DNA from: an uncultured Clostridia bacterium
GTDB lineage: Bacteria > Bacillota > Clostridia > Christensenellales > Aristaeellaceae
Length of the DNA stretch: 64,000 bases
Direction of reading: 5' to 3'
Assembly: GCA_947631405.1 (NCBI GenBank)
Contig: CANRLC010000001.1
Location: forward strand, 120,429 to 184,428
This document shows positions 41,926-48,390 of the stretch, piece after piece. The notes under the pieces are model-generated. The model had not been told where the DNA came from and did no database searches. It worked only from the letters and a program-made list of their open reading frames with translations. The position numbers were made by a program, and so were the translations under genes. Position 1 is the stretch's first letter. Every line of letters starts with the position of its first letter.

Positions 41926-42576
41926 CTATCCCTCTTCATCCTCGCCGCACGCGTCGCACGCGCCGTCCCCCGCGTCGTCCGCCTCCGCGCCGGCGCGGCG
42001 GCGCGTCGGCAGGCAGATGACCTGCCCGGCCACGAAGTCGCTGGGCAGCAGGTTCGGGTTGAGCCGCAGGAGCTGCTCGACGTTCGTGCCGTTGATCTCG
42101 GCCAGCTCGTCTAGGGTGTCGCCCTCCTGGATGCGGTAGACCGGGCCGCCGCTCTCGCACAGGCCGCGGTCGCCGTTGGGCGGCACGCAGAGCACGTCGC
42201 CCGGGCGCAGCGCGGTGAGGCGGATGTCCTCATTGTACTCGCGCAGCGCGCGCAGGGAGACGTTCGAGGCGAGCATCACGTCCACGACGCTCTGCCCCTG
42301 CTGCACCGTGTACGCCGAGGAGCCGACCGGGCAGGAGCGCCCCTCGCCCACCGGGATGCACAGGATGTCGCCGACCATCAGCCGCCCGGCGGCGATGCCG
42401 GGGTTGGCGTTGAGCAGCGTGCGCACGTTGACGCCGAAGCGCCGGGCGATCAGATAGAAGCTGTCGCCGCGCCGCACGCGGTAGGTCTGCGTTCCCGCCG
42501 GGCAGGCGGCCGGGTCGATCGCGGTCTGGTTGATGATGTCGCCCTCGCGCGTGAGATCGTTGTTGCCTTTTTCCAT
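41926..42576 (-). CDS. Triple LysM-domain protein, no signal peptide
   Basis: This 216-residue protein consists of three LysM domains (YRVRRGDSFYLIARRFGVNVRTLLNANPG, YTVQQGQSVVDVMLASNVSLRALREYN, YRIQEGDTLDELAEINGTNVEQLLRLNPN) and an acidic, Cys-containing tail. There is no export signal. In spore formers, LysM proteins without signal peptides can be made in the mother cell and laid on the spore cortex or coat (SafA-like), so a spore role is possible. The ATG at 42576 is preferred over the adjacent TTG. Its ribosome site lies inside a hairpin (42583-42631). Confidence 0.85.
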   Translation of the reverse strand: MEKGNNDLTREGDIINQTAIDPAACPAGTQTYRVRRGDSFYLIARRFGVNVRTLLNANPGIAAGRLMVGDILCIPVGEGRSCPVGSSAYTVQQGQSVVDVMLASNVSLRALREYNEDIRLTALRPGDVLCVPPNGDRGLCESGGPVYRIQEGDTLDELAEINGTNVEQLLRLNPNLLPSDFVAGQVICLPTRRRAGAEADDAGDGACDACGEDEEG

Positions 42577-42582
42577 CAATAG

Positions 42583-42631
42583 AACAGCCCCTTTCGACGT
42601 TCTGCTAAAGCATATGCGCCGAGGGGCTGTT
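42583..42631 (-). promoter_or_regulatory. Hairpin overlapping the LysM ribosome-binding site
   Basis: AACAGCCCCT (42583-42592) pairs with AGGGGCTGTT (42622-42631). On the minus strand the AAAGGGG ribosome site of the LysM gene is in the 3' arm. It could terminate the upstream gene or mask the ribosome site. Confidence 0.5.
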
Positions 42632-42651
42632 TGTGACTTGGGAAGCGGGCG

Positions 42652-43212
42652 TCAGTCGATGCGGTTGCCCTGCGCGTCGAAGAGCGGCAGCTTTTCGAGG
42701 TAGATGATGTCCTCGCGATCCTGCGCGTCGCCCTCGGCCAGGATGGCCATGCGGCCGCAGATGACGCCGCCCGCCTGCTCGACGAGCTGCTCGAGCGCCT
42801 GCAGCGACTCGCCGGTGGAGATTACGTCGTCCACGATCAGGATGCGCTTGCCGCGCATCAGCTTGGCGTCCTCGCCGTCCAGATACAGGCGCTGCACATG
42901 GTCGGTGGTGATGGAGCGCACCTCGACGGAGAACACGTCGCGCATGTAGAGCTTGGCGCCCTTGCGCGCGAGCAGCCACTTCTTCGCGCCGATCTGGCGG
43001 GCCATCTCGTAGGCGAGCGGGATGCCCTTGCTCTCCGCCGTGATGAGGTAGTCAAACTCCGGCGCCCTTTCCAGCAGGGCGCTAGCGCAGGCCTTCGTCA
43101 GCTCGCAGTCGCCGAAGATCACGAACGCGCCGATGGACAGATGCTCGTTCAGCGGGCAGATGGGCAGGTCGCGCTCGCAGCCCGCGATGGTCATATGGAA
43201 GCTATCCGGCAT
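42652..43212 (-). CDS. Type I phosphoribosyltransferase, Apt/Xpt-like
   Basis: This 186-residue cytoplasmic protein has a PRTase fold. The PRPP-binding loop ILIVDDVISTGESL is at about 123-136, and the early LITAESKGIPLAYEMARQIG is the base-side loop. It is often annotated as adenine phosphoribosyltransferase in related genomes, but purine specificity cannot be confirmed by eye. The ATG follows AGAGGGG and a good promoter lies 60 bp upstream. Confidence 0.82.
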   Translation of the reverse strand: MPDSFHMTIAGCERDLPICPLNEHLSIGAFVIFGDCELTKACASALLERAPEFDYLITAESKGIPLAYEMARQIGAKKWLLARKGAKLYMRDVFSVEVRSITTDHVQRLYLDGEDAKLMRGKRILIVDDVISTGESLQALEQLVEQAGGVICGRMAILAEGDAQDREDIIYLEKLPLFDAQGNRID

Positions 43213-43271
43213 AGGAACCCCTCTTTTTCTTCATGATTTCCCGGAACGCGCCGGGACGCCTTGACCCTTCT

Positions 43272-43299
43272 ATTATACGCGGTTTTGTTCGGGTGTCAA
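43272..43299 (-). promoter_or_regulatory. Sigma-A promoter of the phosphoribosyltransferase gene
   Basis: Minus-strand -35 TTGACA (43294-43299), 16-bp spacer and -10 TATAAT (43272-43277). Confidence 0.85.
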
Positions 43300-43396
43300 T
43301 GAAGAAGCCGTACTTTCGCGTTTTTTCAGCAAAACGCGCGTCTGTTCGCGCCCGTTCACGGTCTTTTTGCCTAAAACAGACCGAAAGTCTGGATAA

Positions 43397-43440
43397 TTTT
43401 CCGAACATTTGGCGATCTCGAATGTGGATTATTCGGAAAA
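43397..43440. repeat. Long inverted repeat in the nrdD upstream region
   Basis: TTTTCCGAA (43397-43405) and TTCGGAAAA (43432-43440) are perfect arms, with a shorter CATT/AATG pair inside. It is of unknown role and lies in a 574-bp gap without genes. Confidence 0.5.
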
Positions 43441-43490
43441 CGCATAGATGTATGCCGTGTGATATTACATGATTGTCATAAAGCTTGGCC

Positions 43491-43521
43491 GCCGCCCGGC
43501 CCGCCGGACGGCGTCTTTTTT
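43491..43521 (+). terminator. Terminator-like hairpin upstream of nrdD promoter
   Basis: GCCGCCCGGC and GCCGGACGGC (one mismatch) are followed by TTTTTT at 43515-43520. No plus-strand gene precedes it, so it may end a short transcript or a leader RNA. Confidence 0.6.
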
Positions 43522-43651
43522 CCAAAAAAAGTGTCGGTTTCCACACGCGGGTCGCCAGACCGTTCACAAATCCCGCGAAAACGTGCGAGTCTCTATCATT
43601 TATGTAACATTCAAGCCCCGAAGAGTTCATCATTTTTCGGGGTTTGATGCC

Positions 43652-43680
43652 TTGACGCTCACGCGCTTTCATGGTAAGAT
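43652..43680 (+). promoter_or_regulatory. Sigma-A promoter of nrdD
   Basis: A -35 TTGACG (43652-43657), 17-bp spacer and -10 TAAGAT (43675-43680). A hairpin CCCCGAA/TTCGGGG lies immediately upstream. Confidence 0.7.
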
Positions 43681-43693
43681 GTGGGCCAGTGGC

Positions 43694-43740
43694 AACAAGA
43701 TATTGTGTTTCATGCTCGCCCGAGATCAACATATGGTGTC
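43694..43740 (+). promoter_or_regulatory. Pair of NrdR boxes
   Basis: AACAAGATATTGTGTT (43694-43709) and ATCAACATATGGTGTC (43725-43740) resemble the NrdR consensus ACACWATATATWGTGT. Their starts are 31 bp apart, about three helical turns, which is the usual NrdR spacing. They lie just downstream of the -10, where binding by the ATP/dATP-sensing repressor would block nrdD transcription. Confidence 0.75.
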
Positions 43741-43786
43741 CGAAAGCGACCGATATCGCCGGGGGACGAGGAAAGGAAGCCGTTCT

Positions 43787-45904
43787 ATGTACATCATCAA
43801 AAAAGACGGGACACACGAGGATTTTAACGTGCAGAAGGTCGTCTCTGCCGTCAACAAGAGCGCGGAGCGCGTGCTGTATACCTTTACGCAGGAGGAGATC
43901 GACTTCATCTGCCGCTTCGTCACCGAGCGCTGCGAGGCGCTGGGCATGGAGGGCATCCCCATCGCCCAGATGCACAACGTGGTGGAGAGCGCTCTGGACG
44001 CGATCAACCCCGCCGTCGCCAAGTCCTACCGGGACTATCGCAACTACAAGACCGACTTCGTGCAGATGCTCGACGCGGTCTATAAGAAGAGCCAGTCGAT
44101 CATGTACATCGGCGACAAGGAGAACAGCAACGCCGACAGCGCGCTCGTCTCCACGCGCCGCAGCCTGATCTTCAACCAGCTCAACAAGCAGCTCTACCAG
44201 AAGTTCTTCCTCAATGTGGAGGAGCTGCAGGCCCAGCGCGACGGCTACATCTATATCCACGACATGTCCGCCCGCCGCGACACGATGAACTGCTGCCTCT
44301 TCGACGTGGGCGCGGTGCTCAGGGGCGGCTTTGAGATGGGCAACATCTGGTACAACGAGCCGAAGACGCTCAACGTCGCCTTCGACGTCATCGGCGACAT
44401 CGTCCTCTCCGCGGCCAGCCAGCAGTACGGCGGCTTCACCGTCTCCTGCGTCGATCAGCTTCTCGATCCCTACGCCGAGAAGAGCTACGTCATGTTCACC
44501 GAGCGCTATCGCTCCATGGGCCTTTCCGATGAGCGGGCGCACGAGGAGGCCATGAAGGACATCGTCAACGACTTCGAGCAGGGCTTCCAAGGGTGGGAAT
44601 ACAAGTTCAACACCGTCGCGTCCAGCCGGGGCGACTATCCCTTCATCACGATGACCTTCGGCCTCGGGCAGACGCGCATGGCGAAGCTGGCCAGCAAGCT
44701 CTTCCTCAAGGTACACGCCGGCGGTCAGGGCAAGAAGGGCAACAAGAAGCCCGTCCTCTTCCCCAAGCTGGTCTTCCTCTACGACGAGAACCTGCACGGG
44801 CCGGGCAAGCCGCTCGAGGACGTGTTTGAGGCGGGCATCGACTGCTCCTCCAAGACGATGTACCCCGACTGGCTCAGCCTCACCGGCGAGGGCTACGTCG
44901 CCTCGATCTACAAGAAGTACGGCAAGGTCATCAGCCCCATGGGCTGCCGGGCGTTCCTCTCGCCGTGGTTTGAGCGCGGCGGCATGGAGCCTGCCGACGA
45001 CGAGGACGAGCCGGTGTTCGTGGGCCGCTTCAACATCGGCGCGGTGTCGCTGCATCTGCCGCTCATCCTCGCCAAGGCGCGCCGGGAGGGCAAGGATTTT
45101 TACGAGGTGCTCGACTACTACCTCGAATTGATCCGCCGCCTGCACATCCGCACCTACGCCTACCTCGGCGAGATGCGCGCCAGCACCAACCCGCTCGCCT
45201 ATTGCGAGGGCGGCTTCTACGGCGGGCACCTCGGCCTGTACGACAAGATCAAGCCGCTGCTCAAGACCGCGACCGCGTCCTTCGGCTATACGGCGCTCAA
45301 CGAATTGCAGGAGCTATACAACGGCAAGAGCATCTACGAGGACGGGCAGTTCGCCTTGGAGGTCATGCAGCACATCAATCAGAAGATCACCGAGTTCAAG
45401 AAGGCCGACGGCAATCTTTACGCCATCTACGGCACGCCCGCGGAGAGCCTGTGCGGCCTGCAGATCGAGCAGTTCCGCAAGCTATTCGGCATCGTCGAGA
45501 ACGTCTCGGACAGGCCGTATGTCTCCAACTCCTTCCATTGCCACGTCACGGAGGAGATCTCGCCCATCGACAAGCAGAACAGCGAGAAGCGCTTCTGGGA
45601 TCTCTCCAACGGCGGCAAGATTCAATACGTCCGCTACCCCATCGGCTACAACAAGGACGCCATCCGCACGCTGATCCGGCGCGCGATGAAGATGGGCTTC
45701 TATGAGGGCGTCAACCTCTCGCTCGCCTATTGCGACGATTGCGGGCATCAGGAGCTGGACATGGACGTCTGCCCCAAGTGCGGCAGCCGGAACCTGACCA
45801 AGATCGACCGCATGAACGGCTATCTCTCCTACTCGCGCGTTCACGGCCAGAGCCGTCTCAACGACGCGAAGATGGCCGAGATCGCCGAGCGCAAGAGCAT
45901 GTAG
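43787..45904 (+). CDS. nrdD: Anaerobic ribonucleoside-triphosphate reductase
   Basis: This class III, glycyl-radical enzyme of 705 residues makes dNTPs without oxygen. An N-terminal ATP-cone (YIIKKDGTHEDFNVQKVVSAVNKSAERV) is followed by the reductase barrel. A C-terminal zinc ribbon (CDDCGHQELDMDVCPKCG) precedes the radical loop, where the glycine in RMNGYLSYSRVHG is the probable radical site. The ATG at 43787 follows AAAGGAAG; the open frame extends far upstream but only non-coding DNA is there. Its activase nrdG lies 331 bp downstream. Confidence 0.96.
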   Translation: MYIIKKDGTHEDFNVQKVVSAVNKSAERVLYTFTQEEIDFICRFVTERCEALGMEGIPIAQMHNVVESALDAINPAVAKSYRDYRNYKTDFVQMLDAVYKKSQSIMYIGDKENSNADSALVSTRRSLIFNQLNKQLYQKFFLNVEELQAQRDGYIYIHDMSARRDTMNCCLFDVGAVLRGGFEMGNIWYNEPKTLNVAFDVIGDIVLSAASQQYGGFTVSCVDQLLDPYAEKSYVMFTERYRSMGLSDERAHEEAMKDIVNDFEQGFQGWEYKFNTVASSRGDYPFITMTFGLGQTRMAKLASKLFLKVHAGGQGKKGNKKPVLFPKLVFLYDENLHGPGKPLEDVFEAGIDCSSKTMYPDWLSLTGEGYVASIYKKYGKVISPMGCRAFLSPWFERGGMEPADDEDEPVFVGRFNIGAVSLHLPLILAKARREGKDFYEVLDYYLELIRRLHIRTYAYLGEMRASTNPLAYCEGGFYGGHLGLYDKIKPLLKTATASFGYTALNELQELYNGKSIYEDGQFALEVMQHINQKITEFKKADGNLYAIYGTPAESLCGLQIEQFRKLFGIVENVSDRPYVSNSFHCHVTEEISPIDKQNSEKRFWDLSNGGKIQYVRYPIGYNKDAIRTLIRRAMKMGFYEGVNLSLAYCDDCGHQELDMDVCPKCGSRNLTKIDRMNGYLSYSRVHGQSRLNDAKMAEIAERKSM

Positions 45905-46062
45905 CGGCCTGTGGCCGCCTCCATTTCCGAACGAGTTAGGTGCGTTACCATCTTTGGCGCACGAGGCCGGTGGCGGCTGTGCCGCCCTCCACCTCCGAAG
46001 GAGTTAGGTGTACTTCCATCTTTGGCGCACGAGGCCGCGGCCTGTGGCCACCTCCATCTGCA
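45903..46062 (+). repeat. R4 tandem repeat, copy 2 (two full units and a partial third)
   Basis: Units of about 67 bp start with an inverted GGCCTGTGGCC or GGCGGCTGTGCCGCC and continue CTCC-TTCCGAA-GAGTTAGGTG, TTCCATCTTTGGCGCACGAGGCC. The third unit diverges after CTCCATCTGC. Confidence 0.8.
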
Positions 46063-46167
46063 AACGGTTGGCAGGCTTTTGTCGCTGAAATGGCGGAGAA
46101 CAGACCAGCGGTCTGTACAGCAAATCCATCCATCATCACATCGCTGGCGATCGGCGGATGCGTCGGA

Positions 46168-46194
46168 GATCAGACCGGCAGTCTGATCTCCGTT
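46168..46194. terminator. Hairpin upstream of nrdG
   Basis: GGAGATCAGACC and GTCTGATCTCC form an 11-bp stem; a smaller CAGACC/GGTCTG hairpin lies near 46102. Neither has a strong T-run, so nrdG may still be read from nrdD. Confidence 0.5.
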
Positions 46195-46235
46195 GCTTAC
46201 GCCGGGGCGAGCGGAAAAGAAAGCGGGAATGACCC

Positions 46236-46778
46236 ATGCGGTATCATGACATCACCGTGGACGACATGCTCAACGGGGACGGGCTGCGCACCGTGCTCTG
46301 GCTCTCCGGCTGCGACCATCGCTGCCGCGGCTGCCAGAACCCGCAAACGTGGGATCCGGACGACGGTCTCCTCTTTGACGACGCGGCGCGCGAGGAGCTG
46401 TTTTCCTATCTCGCGCGGGATTACATCAGCGGCCTGACGCTCTCCGGCGGCGACCCGCTCTACCCGGGCAACCGCAAGGGCGTGGGCGAGCTGGTGCGGC
46501 AGGTGCGCCGCCAGTTCCCGGAAAAGACGATCTGGCTCTACACGGGCAGCCTCTTCGAGGACATCATCGATCTGCCGTTCCTGCCGCTGCTCGACGTGGT
46601 GGTGGACGGTCCGTTCGTGCGCGAGCAGGCCGATCCGCAGCTTCACTGGAAGGGCAGCGCGAACCAGCGCGTGATCGACGTACACGCCACGCTCTCGCAG
46701 GGGCGCATCGTGATCTGGAAGCAGAACGCGCCGACCTTCCCCATGATAACGGATCGCTCGGCCTGCTGCTGCAACTGA
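46236..46778 (+). CDS. nrdG: Anaerobic ribonucleotide reductase-activating protein
   Basis: This radical-SAM activase installs the glycyl radical on NrdD. The 180 residues carry the cluster-binding CxxxCxxC at 26, 30 and 33 (CDHRCRGC), the YHDITVDDMLNGDGLRTVLWLSG start and the SAM-binding LTLSGGDPL. It follows nrdD in the same direction, separated by R4 repeats and hairpins. Confidence 0.96.
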   Translation: MRYHDITVDDMLNGDGLRTVLWLSGCDHRCRGCQNPQTWDPDDGLLFDDAAREELFSYLARDYISGLTLSGGDPLYPGNRKGVGELVRQVRRQFPEKTIWLYTGSLFEDIIDLPFLPLLDVVVDGPFVREQADPQLHWKGSANQRVIDVHATLSQGRIVIWKQNAPTFPMITDRSACCCN

Positions 46779-46817
46779 CGGAACGAAACAGACCGACATT
46801 CTGTTTGAGGAGTGCCT

Positions 46818-47336
46818 ATGCTTCGCATCGCGAAATTTGAAAAGGTGACGCCGGAGCGCTTCGCCGCCGACTTCATGAACACCTTCCCCGGGCAGACGCT
46901 GCCGCAGGCGCTCGCCGCCTACGAGCGCATCCGCCTGCCGCGCCGCGCGACGAGCGGCTCCGCGGGGTACGACTTCTTCGCGCCCGTCGGCTTCGAGCTG
47001 TCCGCCGGGGAGACGATCACCATCCCCACGGGCGTGCGCGCGCTGATGGAGGACGGCTGGGTGCTGACGATCTACCCGCGCAGCGGGCTGGGGTTCAAGT
47101 ATCGCTTTCAGCTCGACAACGCGGTCGGCGTGATCGACAGCGACTACGCCGCATCCGACAACGAGGGGCACATCTTCCTGCGCATGACCAACGACAGCCG
47201 CGCGCGCAAGACGCTCGTGCTCACGGCGGGTTCGGCGTTCGCGCAGGGCATCTTCCTGCCCTTTGGCGTCACCGTGGACGATGACGCGCGCGCGACGCGC
47301 AACGGCGGGCTGGGTTCCACCGGGCGCAGCCTGTGA
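46818..47336 (+). CDS. dut: dUTP diphosphatase
   Basis: This trimeric dUTPase hydrolyses dUTP to dUMP and keeps uracil out of DNA. In its 172 residues the five motifs are visible: SAGYDFFAP, YPRSGLGFKYRF, VGVIDSDY, GSAFAQGIFLP and the C-terminal RNGGLGSTGRS. The N-terminal 40 residues are an extension beyond the usual start. The ATG at 46818 follows GAGGAG. Its place after nrdD/nrdG fits dNTP metabolism. Confidence 0.93.
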   Translation: MLRIAKFEKVTPERFAADFMNTFPGQTLPQALAAYERIRLPRRATSGSAGYDFFAPVGFELSAGETITIPTGVRALMEDGWVLTIYPRSGLGFKYRFQLDNAVGVIDSDYAASDNEGHIFLRMTNDSRARKTLVLTAGSAFAQGIFLPFGVTVDDDARATRNGGLGSTGRSL

Positions 47337-47347
47337 GCGGAGGGCCT

Positions 47348-47863
47348 ATGACTCCAATCAGCTCCGCCCCGCTTTCCGGGGACGCCGCGAAGCGCTATGA
47401 GGCGCTGCTCGCCGAAGCGGACGCGCTCACGGAGGGCGTCTCTCACCCGCTCGCGAACCTGTCAAACCTCTCCGCGCTGCTCTACGCGCGGCTGCCGCAG
47501 GTCAACTGGTGCGGGTTTTACCTGCTGCACGGCGGCGAGCTGCTGCTCGGCCCCTTCTGCGGGCTGCCCGCGTGCATCCGCATCCCGCTGGGGCGCGGCG
47601 TGTGCGGCACGGCGGCGGCCTCCGGCGCGGTGCAGCGCGTGGCGGACGTCCACGCCTTCCCCGGGCACATCGCCTGCGACGCCGCGAGCAACAGCGAGAT
47701 CGTGCTGCCCATCCGCAGCGCGGGGCGCGTGATCGGCGTGCTGGACATCGACAGCCCCGAGCGAGCGCGCTTTGACGAGGCCGACGAGGCGGGCCTGCGC
47801 GCGCTCGTCTCGCTGATCGAGGCGCGCTGCGACTTTGCCATCGCCCGCTATGACCTGCGCTAA
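47348..47863 (+). CDS. Free methionine-(R)-sulfoxide reductase (GAF domain)
   Basis: This cytoplasmic 171-residue fRMsr repairs free Met-R-sulfoxide with thioredoxin. The single GAF domain has the three redox cysteines at 76, 86 and 110 (PACIRIPLGRGVCGTAAA and PGHIACDAASNSEIVLP), matching the catalytic set. The ATG at 47348 follows GGAGGG; an earlier GTG overlaps the dut stop. An R1 repeat begins 5 bp after the stop. Confidence 0.93.
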   Translation: MTPISSAPLSGDAAKRYEALLAEADALTEGVSHPLANLSNLSALLYARLPQVNWCGFYLLHGGELLLGPFCGLPACIRIPLGRGVCGTAAASGAVQRVADVHAFPGHIACDAASNSEIVLPIRSAGRVIGVLDIDSPERARFDEADEAGLRALVSLIEARCDFAIARYDLR

Positions 47864-47867
47864 ACCC

Positions 47868-47957
47868 ATTTTGATTCGATTCAAAAGCCACGCATAGAAA
47901 AAAAGAGAGCATCTTTTCTCCCCCTCCGGAGGGAAAAAAGGCCTCTCTGATAGGCTG
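47868..47957 (+). mobile_element. R1 dispersed repeat, copy B (left end missing or diverged)
   Basis: ATTTTGATTCGATTCAAAAGCC and CTTTTCTCCCCCTCCGGAGGGAAAAAAGGCCTCTCTGATAGGCTG match the right two-thirds of copy A. It is followed by a hairpin copy and by R2 copy B. Confidence 0.65.
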
Positions 47958-47960
47958 TTT

Positions 47961-47977
47961 CCGCCCCTTGTGGACGG
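47961..47977. repeat. Hairpin copy 1 at site B (mutated)
   Basis: CCGCCCCTTGTGGACGG differs at two positions from CCGCCCCTTGAGGGCGG at 48173-48189. The pair flanks R2 copy B. Confidence 0.65.
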
Positions 47978-47981
47978 TCAG

Positions 47982-48167
47982 CTTGTCAAAAAAGCCCAGT
48001 TCTGCATTAACTCCCACTTTCGGAGATGTGGGGCGCTGCCCCACCGCCCCGCCTAGGGGCTTTCCGGTCGCCCCTAGGAACCCTTCGGCCCCCAAACTAT
48101 GTAGGTTTGTTGCTTGTTTTGAGAATGCAAGAACTTCTAGTTTGACGGAAATAAGGTTTTTTGACAG
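47982..48167 (+). mobile_element. R2 dispersed repeat, copy B
   Basis: This 186-bp element begins CTTGTCAAAAAAGCC and ends GGTTTTTTGACAG, near-perfect inverted ends. The core CCTAGGGG...CCCCTAGG at 48052-48078 and AACCCTTCGGCCCCCAAACT match copy A at 25664-25840. No coding capacity. Confidence 0.8.
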
Positions 48168-48172
48168 CCTGT

Positions 48173-48196
48173 CCGCCCCTTGAGGGCGGTTTTTTT
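48173..48196 (+). terminator. Terminator, hairpin copy 2 at site B
   Basis: CCGCCC and GGGCGG pair over CTTGA and are followed by TTTTTTT. It is probably the original terminator of the dut-fRMsr operon. Confidence 0.8.
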
Positions 48197-48291
48197 GTGC
48201 GTTTGCCGCGCGCATACGGCGTTTCACAGCGCGTGACCGCAAAATGTTGTTAAATCTCATTTGATAACGGATGAATTAAATCGGAAAAGCG

Positions 48292-48320
48292 TTGTCTTCC
48301 ATGCAGCGGCATGGTATAAT
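48292..48320 (+). promoter_or_regulatory. Sigma-A promoter of the giant surface protein gene
   Basis: A -35 TTGTCT (48292-48297), 17-bp spacer and -10 TATAAT (48315-48320). Confidence 0.8.
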
Positions 48321-48390
48321 AAAGGTTGGAAAAATCTAGCCTATCGCAACCATGCCTCGTGACATGGATCACCATTGGGAGGGATTTTGC

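Noticed and set aside
43469..43786. N-terminal extension of NrdD to an ATG at 43469
   Set aside because: The extension covers the promoter, NrdR boxes and terminator-like hairpin and has no protein character. The ATG at 43787 has a good ribosome site and gives the normal ATP-cone start.
43300..43786. Cobalamin riboswitch upstream of ribonucleotide reductase
   Set aside because: Such switches control class II or class I enzymes. No B12-box-like sequence is visible and class III NrdD does not use B12.
43202..45229. Minus-strand open frame of 675 codons opposite nrdD
   Set aside because: nrdD is fully supported by its motifs; the opposite frame is Val/Asp/Leu-rich and has no ribosome site or family resemblance.
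45903..46062. Possible CRISPR array
   Set aside because: Units are contiguous and diverged over their whole length, without constant repeats and unique spacers, and no cas genes are near.
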